Assembly: GCA_033977485.1 (NCBI GenBank)
Contig: CM066988.1
Coordinates: 75,445,169 to 75,509,168, forward strand
DNA: 64,000 nt
Source of the DNA: Hydrangea macrophylla
Taxonomy: Eukaryota; Streptophyta; Magnoliopsida; Cornales; Hydrangeaceae
Reading direction: 5' to 3'
Part shown: piece after piece, positions 43,784 to 56,353 of the stretch
Numbering within the stretch: the first letter of the stretch is position 1
Layout of the letters: each line of letters starts with the position of its first letter
Notes under the pieces: generated by a model
Seen by the model: only the letters and a program-made list of their open reading frames with translations
Told to the model about the DNA's origin: nothing
Database searches by the model: none
Position numbers and translations under genes: made by a program

Positions 43784-44143
43784 TAATATATATGTAAGAA
43801 CTGGTTGTGGAAATTCTATTCAAGGCTTTAGAACTACTCAAATCTTATACTGTTATATGCATATTTACACAGAGACCAAAACACACATGTATTAGTTTGA
43901 AAATTATTCAAAAAAACAGAGGCATATCCAATTCGTTTGAAATGTATTCAATAGAACCCAAACTTAAACAGGCATGTCTTCTAATTAGAAAGAGATAGAA
44001 TAAACAATTAATACCATTTTTCTCATCCATTATCCACATCAATGACATCATTGAAACACATACTTACCATTAAGCATTCCTTAGATAGTGTATCAGTGTC
44101 ACATGACATAAGCCAGTACCAGATTATAACTAAGGAATCTAAC

Positions 44144-44213
44144 CTTGATTCTTCAATAGGAACCCAGTTCCAGTATCTCCTATCTTCAATCACAGCTATT
44201 GCCATTGCCTTGA
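44144..44213 (-). pseudogene. PP2-type F-box protein exon fragment (captured)
   Basis: A 70-base exon after acceptor ATATATCTTAG and before donor GTTAGA on the minus strand. It reads AIAVIEDRRYWNWVPIEESR. DRRYWNWIPTEESRF is a signature I know from phloem-protein-2 (PP2-A) F-box proteins, carbohydrate-binding subunits of SCF ubiquitin ligases. Two family positions differ (WV for WI, PI for PT). Only this exon is present. Confidence 0.65.
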
Positions 44214-44609
44214 CTAAGATATATCCAAGATGGAGGGAAAAACATATTAGTAAATACTCAATAGTTCAAACCCAACAAAAGGAAATAAATAAATAAAATA
44301 AATGAAGTAACCAAACAAAGAAAATAAACTGCCCAGCCATTCTCATTTTCACTCTCACTCTTAAACCCAAAAAATGAAATGCCAAAATTCTAATCCCAAA
44401 GGCACTTTGGACTCAAGACCCTAAATTGATAAAAACAAACCCAAATCAAAGCTTACCCAAAATTGCAATATCAAAAACACCTAGTAACCCAGATAATTCC
44501 CAATAAAAAATGCAACTGACCCAAATCCCCAAATCCAAAATTACAGCAAAGTAACAACGAAATTAGGAATTAGGACTCAAAACTTTAAATTCAAACATAC
44601 CCACAACCA

Positions 44610-44610
44610 C

Positions 44611-44695
<85 letters not shown>

Positions 44696-44696
44696 A
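44610..44696. repeat. (GA)n-(GT)n-(GA)n microsatellite
   Basis: GA units, GT units, then GA units inside the CACTA element. It lies next to ATG-containing minus-strand sequence at 44774 that looks like a former 5' gene end but has no recognised homology. Confidence 0.9.
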
Positions 44697-45224
44697 CTTG
44701 ACAGTGAGAGGAGGGAGGAGACTGAACATAGTCAAAGCCACCACCACCTCGTTGACCACTGTCGCCTCATCCATCGCCGCCGCTCGCTGCTGGTTTGAGA
44801 GACCGAGAGATTATCGTGTGAGAGATTGAGAGGTTTTGAATTTCAAGAGTTTAGGGTTGCTATGACTATAAGGGTATAGAGAAATGGGTAGGGATCGGTG
44901 GGCTAAGAGAGACCGCAAAATTTTGAGGGCTCCTTTCCCTTTCTTCTCCTCTCCTTTCCCTCTCTTCTCTTCTCTTCTCCTGTTTTGACCTAGAGCTGTA
45001 TACAAGAAATTGAAGGAGAGAAATTTTGGGGGGAAAATTTGGGGCGAAAGTTTTGGGGAAAAATTTTGTGTTGTTTTATTACAAATATGCCACCGAATGT
45101 TATTTACAAAACTACCACCACCTTTTTAATTCTAATGTTTTATTTACAAAAATGCCACTAGATTTTTTTTCCTAAATCTTTTTCACTTTCAAGGAAATGC
45201 TAACGTATATTTGATATTTTCTAA

Positions 45225-45366
45225 CGGATAATTTGCGTTACAAAATTTTTTAAACCCGTTACAATATTAAATTTACCAAACCAAGGTAAATTACTAACGG
45301 AAAGCTAAATTGCTAACGGTAATTTACCGTTACAAATTTGTAACGGTAAATTACCGTTAGAAAACC
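45225..45366. repeat. right subterminal repeats of the CACTA element
   Basis: Seven exact TAACGG/CCGTTA hexamers in about 140 bp, including TAACGGTAATTTACCGTTA, mirroring the left end. Confidence 0.82.
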
Positions 45367-45406
45367 AAAAATCTCTGTGTTAGAAATTTGGCTAAATGGT
45401 GTAGTG

Positions 45407-45448
45407 AGAAATAATTCTATTAATGAAATTTTAGGTATAATCCTAACA
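45407..45448 (+). mobile_element. copia-type solo LTR, right part
   Basis: Continuation of 36361-36904 after the CACTA insertion, ending ATCCTAACA, the inverse of the TGTT start. The first three bases are the CACTA target duplication. Confidence 0.62.
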
Positions 45449-45633
45449 TCCTATACATTGAACAAAAGTAGTGCATGCAGCATCACATGTTGTCTATGTG
45501 AGTATAGAAAGAACTTTTGTTAGCGCGTTTTCAAGCTCCCAATGTACCTTTTAATTGTTCTGGCATTAAATTCGACAAACAGAAATGCTTTTGTGACCGA
45601 TAAAAACTAAAAGAAGTAGTAGCATTTTTTAAA

Positions 45634-46339
45634 GGTAAATATTATCTAGACTCCTTGAGGTTTGCTCTAATCATATTTAGACCCTCTCACATTTCAGTAA
45701 TATCACCTACACTCCTAAGGTTTGAAGTGCATATCACCTAGACTCGCTCTGCCAATTTATATTACCATTAAAAAAGTGACAGACTGACATACATAAATAC
45801 AAAAAAAATACCCCTAAAAATTTGATTCTTATGTCATTTTAGTCTCCGTAGTTTCAATTGGGTCAATTTTGGCCCTGGAGTTTTAAATTGAAGCAATTTG
45901 ATCTAAATATTCAATTGTGTGATAAAATTTGTATAATTTACTGATATACTATGCACTGTCACACTTTTTAAGTGCAAAAATGAAACAACATCAATCTCCC
46001 AACCCACTTATTAGCGTAATTGTGCATAACAGTGAGTAAATTCTGTCAATTTTTCTCACATAATGGGGCATTTGGATCAAATTGCTTCAATTTAAAATTG
46101 TAGGGACCAAACTGACCCAATTGAAACTATTGGGACTAAAATGACACAAGGACCAAACTTTTAGGGGTATATTTTGTATTTATTTATATCAGTCCGTCAC
46201 TTATTTAACAGTGAATTGACGGAGGGGGTCTAGGTGATACGCGCTTCAAACCTCAGGAGTTATAGGTGATATTACTGAAACGTGAGGGGGTCTAAGTATG
46301 ATTAGAGCAAACCTCAGGATGTCTAAGTGATATTTACCC
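45634..46339. mobile_element. Mutator-type foldback MITE, about 706 bp
   Basis: Ends GGTAAATATTATCTAGAC and, inverted, GGGTAAATATCACTTAGAC, with complementarity over several hundred bases. The 9-bp duplication TTTTTTAAA lies at 45625-45633 and 46340-46348. Non-coding. Confidence 0.82.
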
Positions 46340-47008
46340 TTTTTTAAATTTTTTTTAAAAAATATATATATAGTTTTGCTAAGTTTCATCTCATTCGAAC
46401 ACCTACCAACACCATTATCTTACGAGTTTTTCAATAAAACTTGGCCAAATTTGTGGCGTAGTTTCCAATTTATTGAGTTTCTTTTAGACATGAATTCAAT
46501 CAATTTACGCAATTTTAAATGTTTGTTTTAGTTTGAGCAGATCGATATTCTTATATTAATATTGTTATTTTATCCATTTGGCAAAAACTTTTAAAGTCCA
46601 TATAAGGGATATGGAACTCAAAACACATAAAACGGTTTGTCATACCAAATTTTGCAATTTAGTTACGAAAGAAGTGTTTTCAATACGAAAGTTATGTTGA
46701 TATATAACTATATCTATATTTAAAAACCCTTCTAGTTGTTCATTGTGGATTAAGAAATTAAATATTAAACCAGTTTGACTCGTCCGACCAATCTTCAACA
46801 TTTCAAAAAGGAAATCTCACTAGATTAAAATCTATATTATGCATTGGTTTAGTTTTTTTTTTTTTTTTTGGTCAAACATTGGTCTAGTTCATGTATCGGG
46901 ACATATTGGAAAATTTGGTCATGTCAAAGAGGTGGAAGTTTTACACAAAACGAAAAGAACTACTACTTTTTTAAGTAATGCTACGAGAGATTTCCTTTAC
47001 GTATGTTA

Positions 47009-47049
47009 AAGATAGATAGATAGGTAGATATATATATATATATATATAT

Positions 47050-47094
<45 letters not shown>
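47009..47094. repeat. GATA/TA/GA compound microsatellite
   Basis: Short GATA units, a TA run, then about 22 GA units. Confidence 0.88.
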
Positions 47095-47098
<4 letters not shown>

Positions 47099-48392
47099 TG
47101 TGTGATTAATCCTCATATATAGTAGGTTGAAAAGTAATTTAGCTAAAGACTTAGCGTGCAAAACTCTTAATTATATGCGTGGTTCTCTTAAACTTTAACA
47201 TATACATACAAATATACACAATCCACCATATATATAGAAGTGGATTTTCAGTTTTATAGTCAAAAACTTAGAATAAAATGAAACAAATTACACCCCTTGC
47301 AAACAAACCCCCAAAAGTTTTCTTGGTCAAGAATTATGGTGTGTTCGGAATGTTAACTTCATAAACCTATAGTATTCACATCATAATCTTCACTATCAAC
47401 TTATTTCACAAATGTATTTTAGCACAACTTTTATTTTTTATTTTTCACATAAGCAAGTCTTACTTGCTCTGTTTTAAGTTGCAGATAGTGTTTTGTACAC
47501 GAGGACAAGAGTCTGAATCTCATGCTATGTATTCAAATTCTATAACAAATAACTCTCCCTCAATAAAGTTTCTATCTCCACATCTACCTAGGGCAGCAAC
47601 TTGGGCAGGTCTACCCGAGCCTGTCCCAAGCCAATCGGTAATTTATTGAAGTTTGGATAACTTTTCAGGTATCTTGAGCAGACATGGGAGAGGAAATTCA
47701 AGACCAAAAAGAATTTGAGTTGGGCTTGGGCAAAGAGATTATTAGCCTTAGTAATCTGAGCCTCTACTTACACATAATATATATATATTTATATATTATA
47801 AATATATTACATTCTATCTATGTATTATTTGATTTTAACCTTATGATTATAGCATTTTTTTTTTTAGTGATAAAAATACAGTTAGATTTTATTAAAAAAC
47901 TAAATTGATAGATGGAAGGTTTTTTAACAAATCTAAACTAAATTTTTTTTTTGATATACTACATATTATTGTTTATCTGCTGCAATTCGGGTCTAAGTCG
48001 AGTTTAGGCTCAGATGTCAATACCAAAACACAAGTTGTGTTCGAATTGGATTGGTCGGATTCAAGTCAGGCTCGGAATCGGACTTGGGCAGAATCCACTA
48101 AAACAACTCTGACTGAGTCCGAACAGTCCTGAAAGAAAATCCAGCCTGCACGATCGAGTTGCAGCCCACATCTATACCCTCTTTCAGGTGTTTTCTCTTT
48201 ATACATCTGACGTATATTAACACTGATACATATTGCATGTACTAGAAGGAAAAAAGTCACTATCGTAGCAAACACGTTAATTTCCACAATCTTTGATCTT
48301 GAAAGGTCCCCTACCTTCTAATAAAATTTCCATCCACCTCACATTCTCTCCATAATCTATGCTTTCCATGTGCACCAAACATAATTCCATCA

Positions 48393-48397
<5 letters not shown>

Positions 48398-48428
<31 letters not shown>
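48398..48428. repeat. (CT)n microsatellite
   Basis: About 15 CT units. Confidence 0.88.
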
Positions 48429-48431
<3 letters not shown>

Positions 48432-49032
48432 GTGTGTGCATATTTGAACACATTCAAATGAGGAATTAACCCACCTTTGTCCTGTCAACTTTTTGACTTA
48501 GGGTCTAACTTTGCTTCCACATGATCCTTTTCTGTAGTTAAAAGAGAATTTTATGCCTAACTCATGGATTTTTTTTGGTCACACTTCTGATTATCTAGGA
48601 GGGATTTGACCGTCTTTCTTGCTTTTCCTTTTAAATTTTTTTTGGCCAATGTGGAAGAAAAAAAAATAATTATAGGTTCAATTGTTTCAATAAGGGTCGC
48701 CGACGACAATAGATTTTTTTTTATTTGAGTATGTTTGGTAGCCTTTTGGCTAATGGTAACTTCCTTTGATGGTGTTTGTTTTTCTTTTTCCATTCTTGAT
48801 GCCTTGCATTCGAAGCATGTTTTTGATCTTATTGTAACATCCTGGGGTATGGCCCTTTTTTGGATTGAATTAACCTTTTTTTCCGAAAAAAAAAATTTGT
48901 TTCAATTGAATCAATTAATTAGCGATAAAACTTCAGTAAGGTTGCTTCAGTATATTTTGTTAGGTTCCTCTCACACAGATACACAATTTTTTAAAAATAT
49001 TGTTTAAAAAAAAATACAATATTAAAAAAATA

Positions 49033-49450
49033 GGGTAAAAAGCATTTTGCCCCCTCAAACTATACACGCTTTTGCAATTTGCACCCCGAACTTTAAAAAG
49101 TTGCAATTTTCCCCTGAACTATCTTTAGGATTGTAATGTCCCCCTGAACTTCAAAAGTTGAAATGTCCCCCCTAAACTATCATCTGTTTTGCAAAGACCC
49201 CCCTAAACTATATTTCGTGTTGCAATAACAACCCTGTCATCATATTCCATCAAGAAACACAAAAGATAGTTTAGGGGGATATTGCAGCACGAAAGATAGT
49301 TTAGGGGGGACTTTGCAAAACAGATGATTGTTCAGGGGGGGAACATTGCAAACCTAAAGATAATTCAGGGGAAAAATTGCAACTTTTTAAAGTTCGGAGT
49401 ACAAATTACAAAAGCGTGTATAGTTTGAGGGGGCAAAATGCTTTTTACCC
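49033..49450. mobile_element. Mutator-type foldback MITE, 418 bp
   Basis: GGGTAAAAAGCATTTTGCCC and its inverse form the ends, with complementarity through most of the length (GCAAAACAGATGAT pairs with ATCATCTGTTTTGC). The 9-base flanks AAAAAAATA / AAAAAAAAA differ by one. The end type GGGTAA is shared with the MITEs at 23505 and 45634. Confidence 0.8.
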
Positions 49451-49647
49451 AAAAAAAAATAATTTTAAAAACTGTGACAAGAACCGAACTAAATGTAATG
49501 AAGCTAATTCATTGAAATCTTATCCCTTTTACTTCTAAAGCATAATTAGCCACTTGAATAGGTTGTCAAGCCTGAATGGGCAGATGGTAGTTTTTTCTGG
49601 TTAGGCAGGCTAGTCGGAGAATCTCCATATTACAATATAGGTACAAT

Positions 49648-49685
<38 letters not shown>

Positions 49686-51611
49686 ACAGTGGTATTAATT
49701 AAAAAAAATGCATAGAATAAAGGACCACATGATTTCATCCCAATTCTCATTCATGGTTTTCCTGTTAGTTTTGGGCGCGCTTCTGATAAAGAAAAATAAA
49801 ATAAAATAAAATTTCCACCAGAACCTAAAATAAGATTTGCTTAATCTTACCTGCCAAATTGAATTAAAATATACTTGAACAACAAAAGCTTCTATATATT
49901 ACCCAAAAGTAACACAAGTTATTAAACTACTAATTATTGTCTCTGTCTGCATGAATTTCATTTGGGGAAAATTACTCTTTAACAAAATGTTGCTTTAAAT
50001 TTGGTTAAGTAAAGTTTGACAAATGTCTCAAGTAAGGCTTAGTTTGGCCCCCTTTTGGTGCTTCTCATTTTTTAAAGCACAATTCCATGTTAATTCATTT
50101 GGTAACTAGTTTATGCGTTTTGTAAAAATTGAACTTAGGGCTTTTTTTGGGGAGCTTTTAAAAGCTCTAGAATGGAGCTTTTAAAAGGTCAAGGTGGCTT
50201 TTTGGTTTCATGATATATTTTTGAAGAGTAGTGTGTCACTAGTACAAAATTATCAAACAACTTAAGTATGAAGATAACATCAATTTAGTCCAACAATTTC
50301 TTTCTAGAAAGTATAGATATATATTCCAAATTTCAAGAAATTAATTAAGCCAAAAAAAATAAAAAAAGTTTTTGTATTTTTGTGACTGACTGGGGGAAAT
50401 AAAAAATTACAAATAATAATAAATTAGGGAAAATCTTGCAAAATCTTCTTTAGGATGATCACATGTGGGTGCGCACATGTGTACCCATGTGCACACGTGG
50501 ACATAGTTGACTGGTGGAGGTTTTACCCATGCAGTCTCACACGAGCCAAACACGACCATCATTGAACCTTTCTCTCTCATCCCTCTTATTGTGTTTTGAA
50601 ATAAAGAAATGTACACCAAGTACGAGGTGGAGGGTTCAAATCTCCCCAGGAAGAGTGGAGAGGGGATTTTCCCTAGTCAATAGAGTATTTTTGAACTGGC
50701 CATGTTCTCTAGTCAATAGAGTTTTGTTGATCACTTAAAACCACTTCTTTACAAATTTAGATGGTTTTACCGCATTAAAATTAGGAGTGTAAGTAAAAAA
50801 TTGAAAACTTAAAATATCGACTAACCCAAAAATTGATTTATCAATTTTTTTAAATGTATGTTCAAGCTAAAATCGACGGACTGCTTCAAAAATTGACCGA
50901 CTGCCATTATTGGCCAAAACTTTTTTTTCGTGAAAAAATTGAAAAAAATAAATAAATAAAACCACCCCTATTTTATATATACACCTAATTAATGCAGTCT
51001 CGATGACGTGTCAGATGAAAATCAAACAGAAACTTAAGAGGACTAAAGAAGAATTAGTCATCTTTAATTTTTGTTAAAACTCACACAACCATGTTGTCAG
51101 GTCCTATTACTTTCCACTCCTTCCGTTACACGTTAACAGTCATTTATTTCATTTTTTTAATGTCCTATTTCAAAAGTTCTTTTTTGAAAAAACATTGTAC
51201 TTTGAATTTGGCTAGTTCGCATCTTGATTCGTTTGGTCATGTATTGATGTGATTAAGCAAGAGTTGTGAATCCTGCGATCCTTATCTTTGGCACATTGTG
51301 TCTTTGTACATAGGGAGGGGAATTTGACAGTCCATTATCTTGCAAGATTTGCTGGCATGGGCCGCGACAAATTTATATGGTTTCATTCTTTTTCTTAATT
51401 AGTTTCTTATTGATGTAACATCAAAGGAGGTTCCTCCTATTTGATCAATAATATTCTTCCTTTTCCTCAAAAAAAAATTTTGTACTTTGATTACAAGTTT
51501 CAAGTGGCCTATACAGATAAAGGAAATCATTTCAGTTAATTAAGTCCTATTCAAATTGTGTTTCTCACAATTTTGCTGTTCACGTTATGAGATCACAGAT
51601 TGAACAAGACT
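49451..51611. other. gene-free stretch
   Basis: TA/TG tract (49651-49685). A CACATGTG-rich self-complementary patch lies near 50458-50505. A tRNA-B-box-like GGGTTCAAATCTCC lies at about 50631, without a matching A box. No gene. Confidence 0.4.
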
Positions 51612-51838
51612 GAAGAGCCCACGGGGAGGAATCCTCGGTAACCAATTGGGGTGTTGCTGGATTGGCAGCACCCATGTGGCACTTGCAGAACCACATATTT
51701 ATTTTATTTTTTTCAAATTTTTTAAAAATACAAAGAAAAAAAATATTTATGGTCCTGGAAGTGCCACATGCGTGCTGCCCACCCAACAACACCCCTCTGA
51801 CTACAGAGGATCCTCAACTAGGGCCTTCCCTGAAGTGT
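51612..51838. mobile_element. foldback MITE, about 227 bp
   Basis: GGGGTGTTGCTG, GGCAGCACCCATGTGGCACTT on the left pairs with AGTGCCACATGCGTGCTGCC, CAACAACACCCC on the right. Arms of about 70 bases enclose an A/T-rich loop. The outer edges are uncertain. CTGAAG occurs at both sides and may be part of a target duplication. Confidence 0.65.
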
Positions 51839-52176
51839 TATCTTTATATAGAACCCTCCTAATTTTATTTATTTTGATGTGACATTAGAAATTTGAAAAT
51901 TAAGAAGGACAATAACGAAAAGTTGAAAATTTTATTATAACAAAAAGCATTATTTAAACAGTTGAATTCCCAAATAAGATTCTTATGTAGGTAATGAACT
52001 TTCCATCCCCTCTATTTCTCTATTTATTTTTATCACTTCCGTGTGATTGAGAGGGAAGCACTATACCATCATTGTTTTCTCACATTTCTAATCCTATCAT
52101 CCCCGTAACACTTACACAAATCTTTAATCTAATTTATTTGTCCAATGATGTTATAAATAAATAATAATAAAACGTA
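51839..52176. other. gene-free stretch
   Basis: AT-rich spacer; nothing recognised. Confidence 0.3.
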
Positions 52177-52427
52177 CTCCTTTCGACCCTTTTTTTGAGT
52201 TTTATGTTCTATTTTGGGATGTCTCAAAATTAGTGTTCACTTTCCTAAATTGGTATACAATTTTTACTTACTTTCCAAACTACCCTTTCTTGAAATCTAC
52301 ACCAAGACAAAACAAAAAAAGTTATTGCAATGATTAGGGGCAATTGTGGAAAGTAAGTGTAGATTCTTTTTGTCCCCTTAATAAGTTGAGTTCTTAAATG
52401 TGGACTCAAAAAAAGGGAAGGAAGGAG
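52177..52427. mobile_element. Stowaway-type MITE 4 (diverged)
   Basis: CTCCTTTCGACCC and AGGGAAGGAAGGAG with TA at 52175-52176 and 52428-52429. The inside matches MITE 3 (GGGGCAATTGTGGAAAGTA). More substitutions in the ends than MITEs 2 and 3, so older. Confidence 0.85.
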
Positions 52428-52505
52428 TACTAGTTTTGTAAAACAATACAAATAATTAATGTGGAATCTCAGACCAATTCTATTTTTATTTATAATTGGT
52501 TGGTC

Positions 52506-52539
<34 letters not shown>

Positions 52540-53154
52540 AATGAGGTTCTTAATTAGGTTCATCTACCTATTTTGTTTTTTCCTAGGGATTTCAGTTTCA
52601 TCCACATCAATATTTAAGGTTTCAGATAGTGCAGCTCTCATTTAAGACAAGGGACTGTTAGCCAATGATTGTTTGTTCCATGTGATAACTGCCAAATCAT
52701 ATCAGTACCAGTCTTAATTAATTCCATAACTAATTATTGAAAACCCCAACTTCAAATTTATTAGTACTAGTATTTATTTTCAAAAAAGTATTTTAGCTTT
52801 TTGGTACAAAGCAATCCATGTTAGAATGGGACGAAACTGATTATATTCAAGTGCTAAGCATGTGATATTCTATCTTCTATAATCATCAACCTTTCATGTG
52901 CAGATTGATCAGATGAGAAAAAAAAATTTTAATCGGCACAAGTATATTTTCAAACTTGTTGGTGGGCAATTAATTCAATAAATTTTTAATTGTCAGAATG
53001 AATTCTTATTTGTTTTAACATATATAACTATAATGGGTATACTATGAAACATTGAAAACAAAAATAACCAAGATGGCTTAAATGGGATTCCAAATAAATA
53101 CACAAACATACACACCCGTATATTTTCCGCATATGCTATATACGGAGAGGTTCT
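52428..53154. other. gene-free stretch
   Basis: TA run at 52509-52537; no gene recognised. Confidence 0.3.
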
Positions 53155-53297
53155 AAACTGAACATGGTCGAGTGAACTTACTCAGTGAATCTGGCTTTTA
53201 AGCCTAAGAGAACCCGCAGGGCAGCAGGGCGGTCCGCGGGCTCTTTCAGGCTTAAAAGCAAGTTACTCGATAAGTTCACTTAACCATGTTCACTTAA
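53155..53297. mobile_element. small palindromic foldback element, about 143 bp
   Basis: The arm 53156-53217 (GAACATGGTCGAGTGAAC...TTTTAAGCCTAAGAGAACCC) is repeated inverted at 53235-53296, leaving an 18-base GC-rich loop (GCAGCAGGGCGGTCC). A near-complete hairpin. Confidence 0.72.
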
Positions 53298-56200
53298 AAA
53301 GCTTGATCGTGCATATATATATATATATATATATAAATTGAGGATGGAATTTACTCAACACTATGATAAATAATGCACAAACACTGTTTTGTTTTTCTTT
53401 GTGTTTTTCTTTTTCTTTTTCTATACATATCACCTAGGAGCAGATCCGCTTAAGAGGTAGAGGCATTAACCATTGGAGCCCTCAAAAATATTTTCGCAAA
53501 GGATATGCTTTGTGTTTAGTGGCCCCAAATTTTGAATAAGAGACCTGGATTGTATCCAAGAAAATGCTAGGCTTTCACTACTCTCAAAGGTCGGAAAAAA
53601 AAATGAAAAAGTACATGAATAAGTGTCGTTTAGTAACATAAAAGTTAGGACTACATATTACAAATGCAAATATTACAACGTACGCCCGGGAAAAATCAAC
53701 TCATTGTCGGATTTGTGAGAAAATGATTGAGGCTCGGTATACAGTATTATCAGACTCCACAATATCTATCACACATCCTATATAATTAACCAACATTTTC
53801 TAATTATTTTTTTTCCTTGATTCTTGTAATTTATTTAGCTCACTCTTATAAAAATAAGTGACGGATCAATTAGGCACTAACCTTTTTTGTGATTGCACAA
53901 ACAATGTCTTAGTGTTAATTAAGTAGTCAATTTCTGTTAGATATATATATATATATATATATTTCATTTAAATTATTGTGCATTCCATGTGCCAACCGCC
54001 AATAACTGAAAAGAAAATTAAATGACTAGAGCTCAACTAATTAATCAATCCCTAATTGCTAATCACTTTTTAAATCAGAGGTTAAACAACTTTTTGAGTG
54101 CTAAACATGTGACTTGTGGATCACAAACATTGGTTAGCCCAAACTTTCCGTCGAATATGAATATGCCACTTAAATACATTAGTTTAAACATGTAGCAAAT
54201 CATTTTGTGTCATGACTAGTCAAAGTTTCAAAAATCATGTGAGCTTTAATGTTCAAATAACACAAAAGACATTAAAAATGGAAGAACACAACCCTAGGTA
54301 ATAAGAGTAATGCTATGATTTTAAAATTTTGGATATCACATATGTTATACCACGAGTGCCAATAAACATGTTGTGCAGTTATTAAAGCATTTGGTAATCA
54401 AATTCAATATTCAAATTTGAGAAATATAGATTTCTCAGGTAACAAGTGTATAGTTAATTAGTTGGTTAGGGAAGGTGTGTTAGGGTTAAAACCATATTTA
54501 GAATATGCGAGACACGAAAAAACAAGAAAGCAAAGACAGAAGAACACTTAATTCACTCAAAACTATAGGGTTATGTTCACGGAATTGCGTGCTAAGATTT
54601 TCACAATTTAACTAAGTTTGTTAGAGGGATGAAAAAATAGAAAGAATGGAAGAGATGGTGTATGGATGAGGTAACTGGTGCAAAATGAAGGTCTTTCCTC
54701 CTTATTTACGTTTGGTTAAAGAGAGGAAGGAACGATGGAATATTTAATACTTAAATATTAAACCCTTGCACTAATAAAGTAGTATTTTTATTAAGTTGCA
54801 AAAAAGCAACAAAAAAAAATGACGGAATCTTTTTATCTCTTCTAATCCGTCAATTACTGAACTGATTGAAAATTGTGGACTCAAACGGAAGAGGCATACC
54901 TCCCTGATTTTCTCTATCTCCTCTGTTCCATACTACACAGGTAATTCTCCCCCTTTTTCATCCATCCCTCTCGTTCCTTCCTCATTTTGTCGTACCAAAG
55001 ATTACATAAATTTATTTAGAGATTTGCTAAATACACCATTAAATTGCTCTCAACACTCATCTATACAACATGAGATATACTCCTCTCCGCAGATTACAGA
55101 ATTCGTAAATAAATAACCGACCTCAAATGACAATAAATTGGTGCTACGAGTTATAAGTATTAAAATTACGAAAACACCCCTTTAGAAAATTCAAGATAGA
55201 TATGATTGGATAAGTATACAACAGTATTATCACGCTTTGCACTACCCATATGAGAGAAGTTAAGTCTTCTACTTTGCATTATTCATGGTGTGTACTATCT
55301 ACATGAATATGATAGCTATTCAAAAATCATATGCTATCTTGCACCCAAAGCGTCACCATTTTAAAGAGGAGTGCCACATATTCCCTTCATATCATGAAGC
55401 CACTTGGTGGTTAGTCACTGTCTAGCTAATCAAATGAGCTGTGAGAATGTGTATATGGCCAACGAAGTGTCACTTCTTTTTACAAGTGGATCACAACACT
55501 TTCATAGTCTTAACTTCTTGGCATATCTCATCGTACTAAGCTTTCCATTATTTGAACATGTCGAGCATATATATGCAATACAAACCATTAAGAGGGAAAA
55601 GATTGGCCAAACTAATTTAGGAAAGTTGTTTGGAACCTTTTTCTTCTATCTTGTTTTAACAAAGATATGCAAGTTGTGTTGTTGGTTTAGAGATAAGTTT
55701 TCAATAATTGAGCCTAAACGTTTTAATATTGACAGGTCTTTCTAGCGTGCTCCATGTTTTATTAGATACTGGTGACTTGTGGGTGATTTTCAATATCCAG
55801 GAATTTACCCTAAATGGTAAAATCCTCTGGTCCGACCTCAAAGATGTCCCTCACGTCAGAAATTATTGATCATTAACAACTAACTACTCTGAACCTTCAT
55901 AGTAATAAATAAATAAAAAGCTTTCACATAATTCTTTAGGAGCATTTTGTGTTTATTTTGTTTTGTGATTTGTCCATATGTGATTCACATAGACAATATT
56001 GCATATTTGGACCAATCACAAAGCAAAATTGTATGAATGTTTCTAAAGATTGTCAATCCATCACATAATACTTTGTGTTGAATCGAGCTATCATAAGGTT
56101 AATGACCAATTACACACATAAGTTAACATCAAAATGATAGCTTGAGATGGAAATTACAAAAATAAAGCCTATTTTGATATAGAATGTAAACTCATATTTG

Positions 56201-56353
56201 CCAAACATAAACCAGTTTCATTAAGAGACTTTTTGTACCGCATAATGGTTTAATCTAATCACCTAGCTACATGCTAACCCAAAGCTAGCCATGCATTTCC
56301 AATCAGATGCGTTGCTAAAACTTTCTAAACTAGTGCATTCATCACAAGATTTA
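53298..56353. other. gene-free stretch
   Basis: TA runs at 53312-53334 and 53940-53962. The longest frame (55404-55745, 113 codons) has no recognisable homology. No ends of elements identified. Confidence 0.4.

Larger units (their letters stand above)
36905..45406. mobile_element. CACTA transposon with captured gene fragments, 8,502 bp
   Basis: Ends CACTACACCA and TGGTGTAGTG with perfect 3-bp duplication AGA (36902-36904 and 45407-45409). The imperfect inverted repeats extend to about 28 bp (shared ATTTCTAAC). The subterminal zones carry many TAACGG/CCGTTA units, as expected for binding by a CACTA transposase. No transposase frame is seen, so it is non-autonomous. Inside, on the minus strand, are exon fragments of a PP2-type F-box gene (44144-44213), a class-3 lipase (42351-41474) and fumarylacetoacetase (40509-40437). 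A TRIM and a Stowaway MITE inserted later. The layout is that of a gene-capturing Pack-CACTA element. Confidence 0.92.
46349..49032. other. gene-free stretch with microsatellites
   Basis: GATA/TA/GA compound tract (about 47009-47094) and a CT run (48398-48428). The text at 47600-48150 has repeated GGGC-TTGGGC and GGATTGGTCGGATTC-type phrases common in plant dispersed repeats. No ends or gene found. Confidence 0.4.

Noticed and set aside
50600..50700. SINE or tRNA-like segment with GGGTTCAAATCTCC
   Set aside because: A B-box-like sequence is present but no A box at the right distance, no A tail and no target duplication.
55404..55745. 113-codon frame, possible small gene
   Set aside because: No recognisable domain, no supporting splice or promoter context; could be chance in AT-rich DNA. 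A proteome search with a hit would reverse this.
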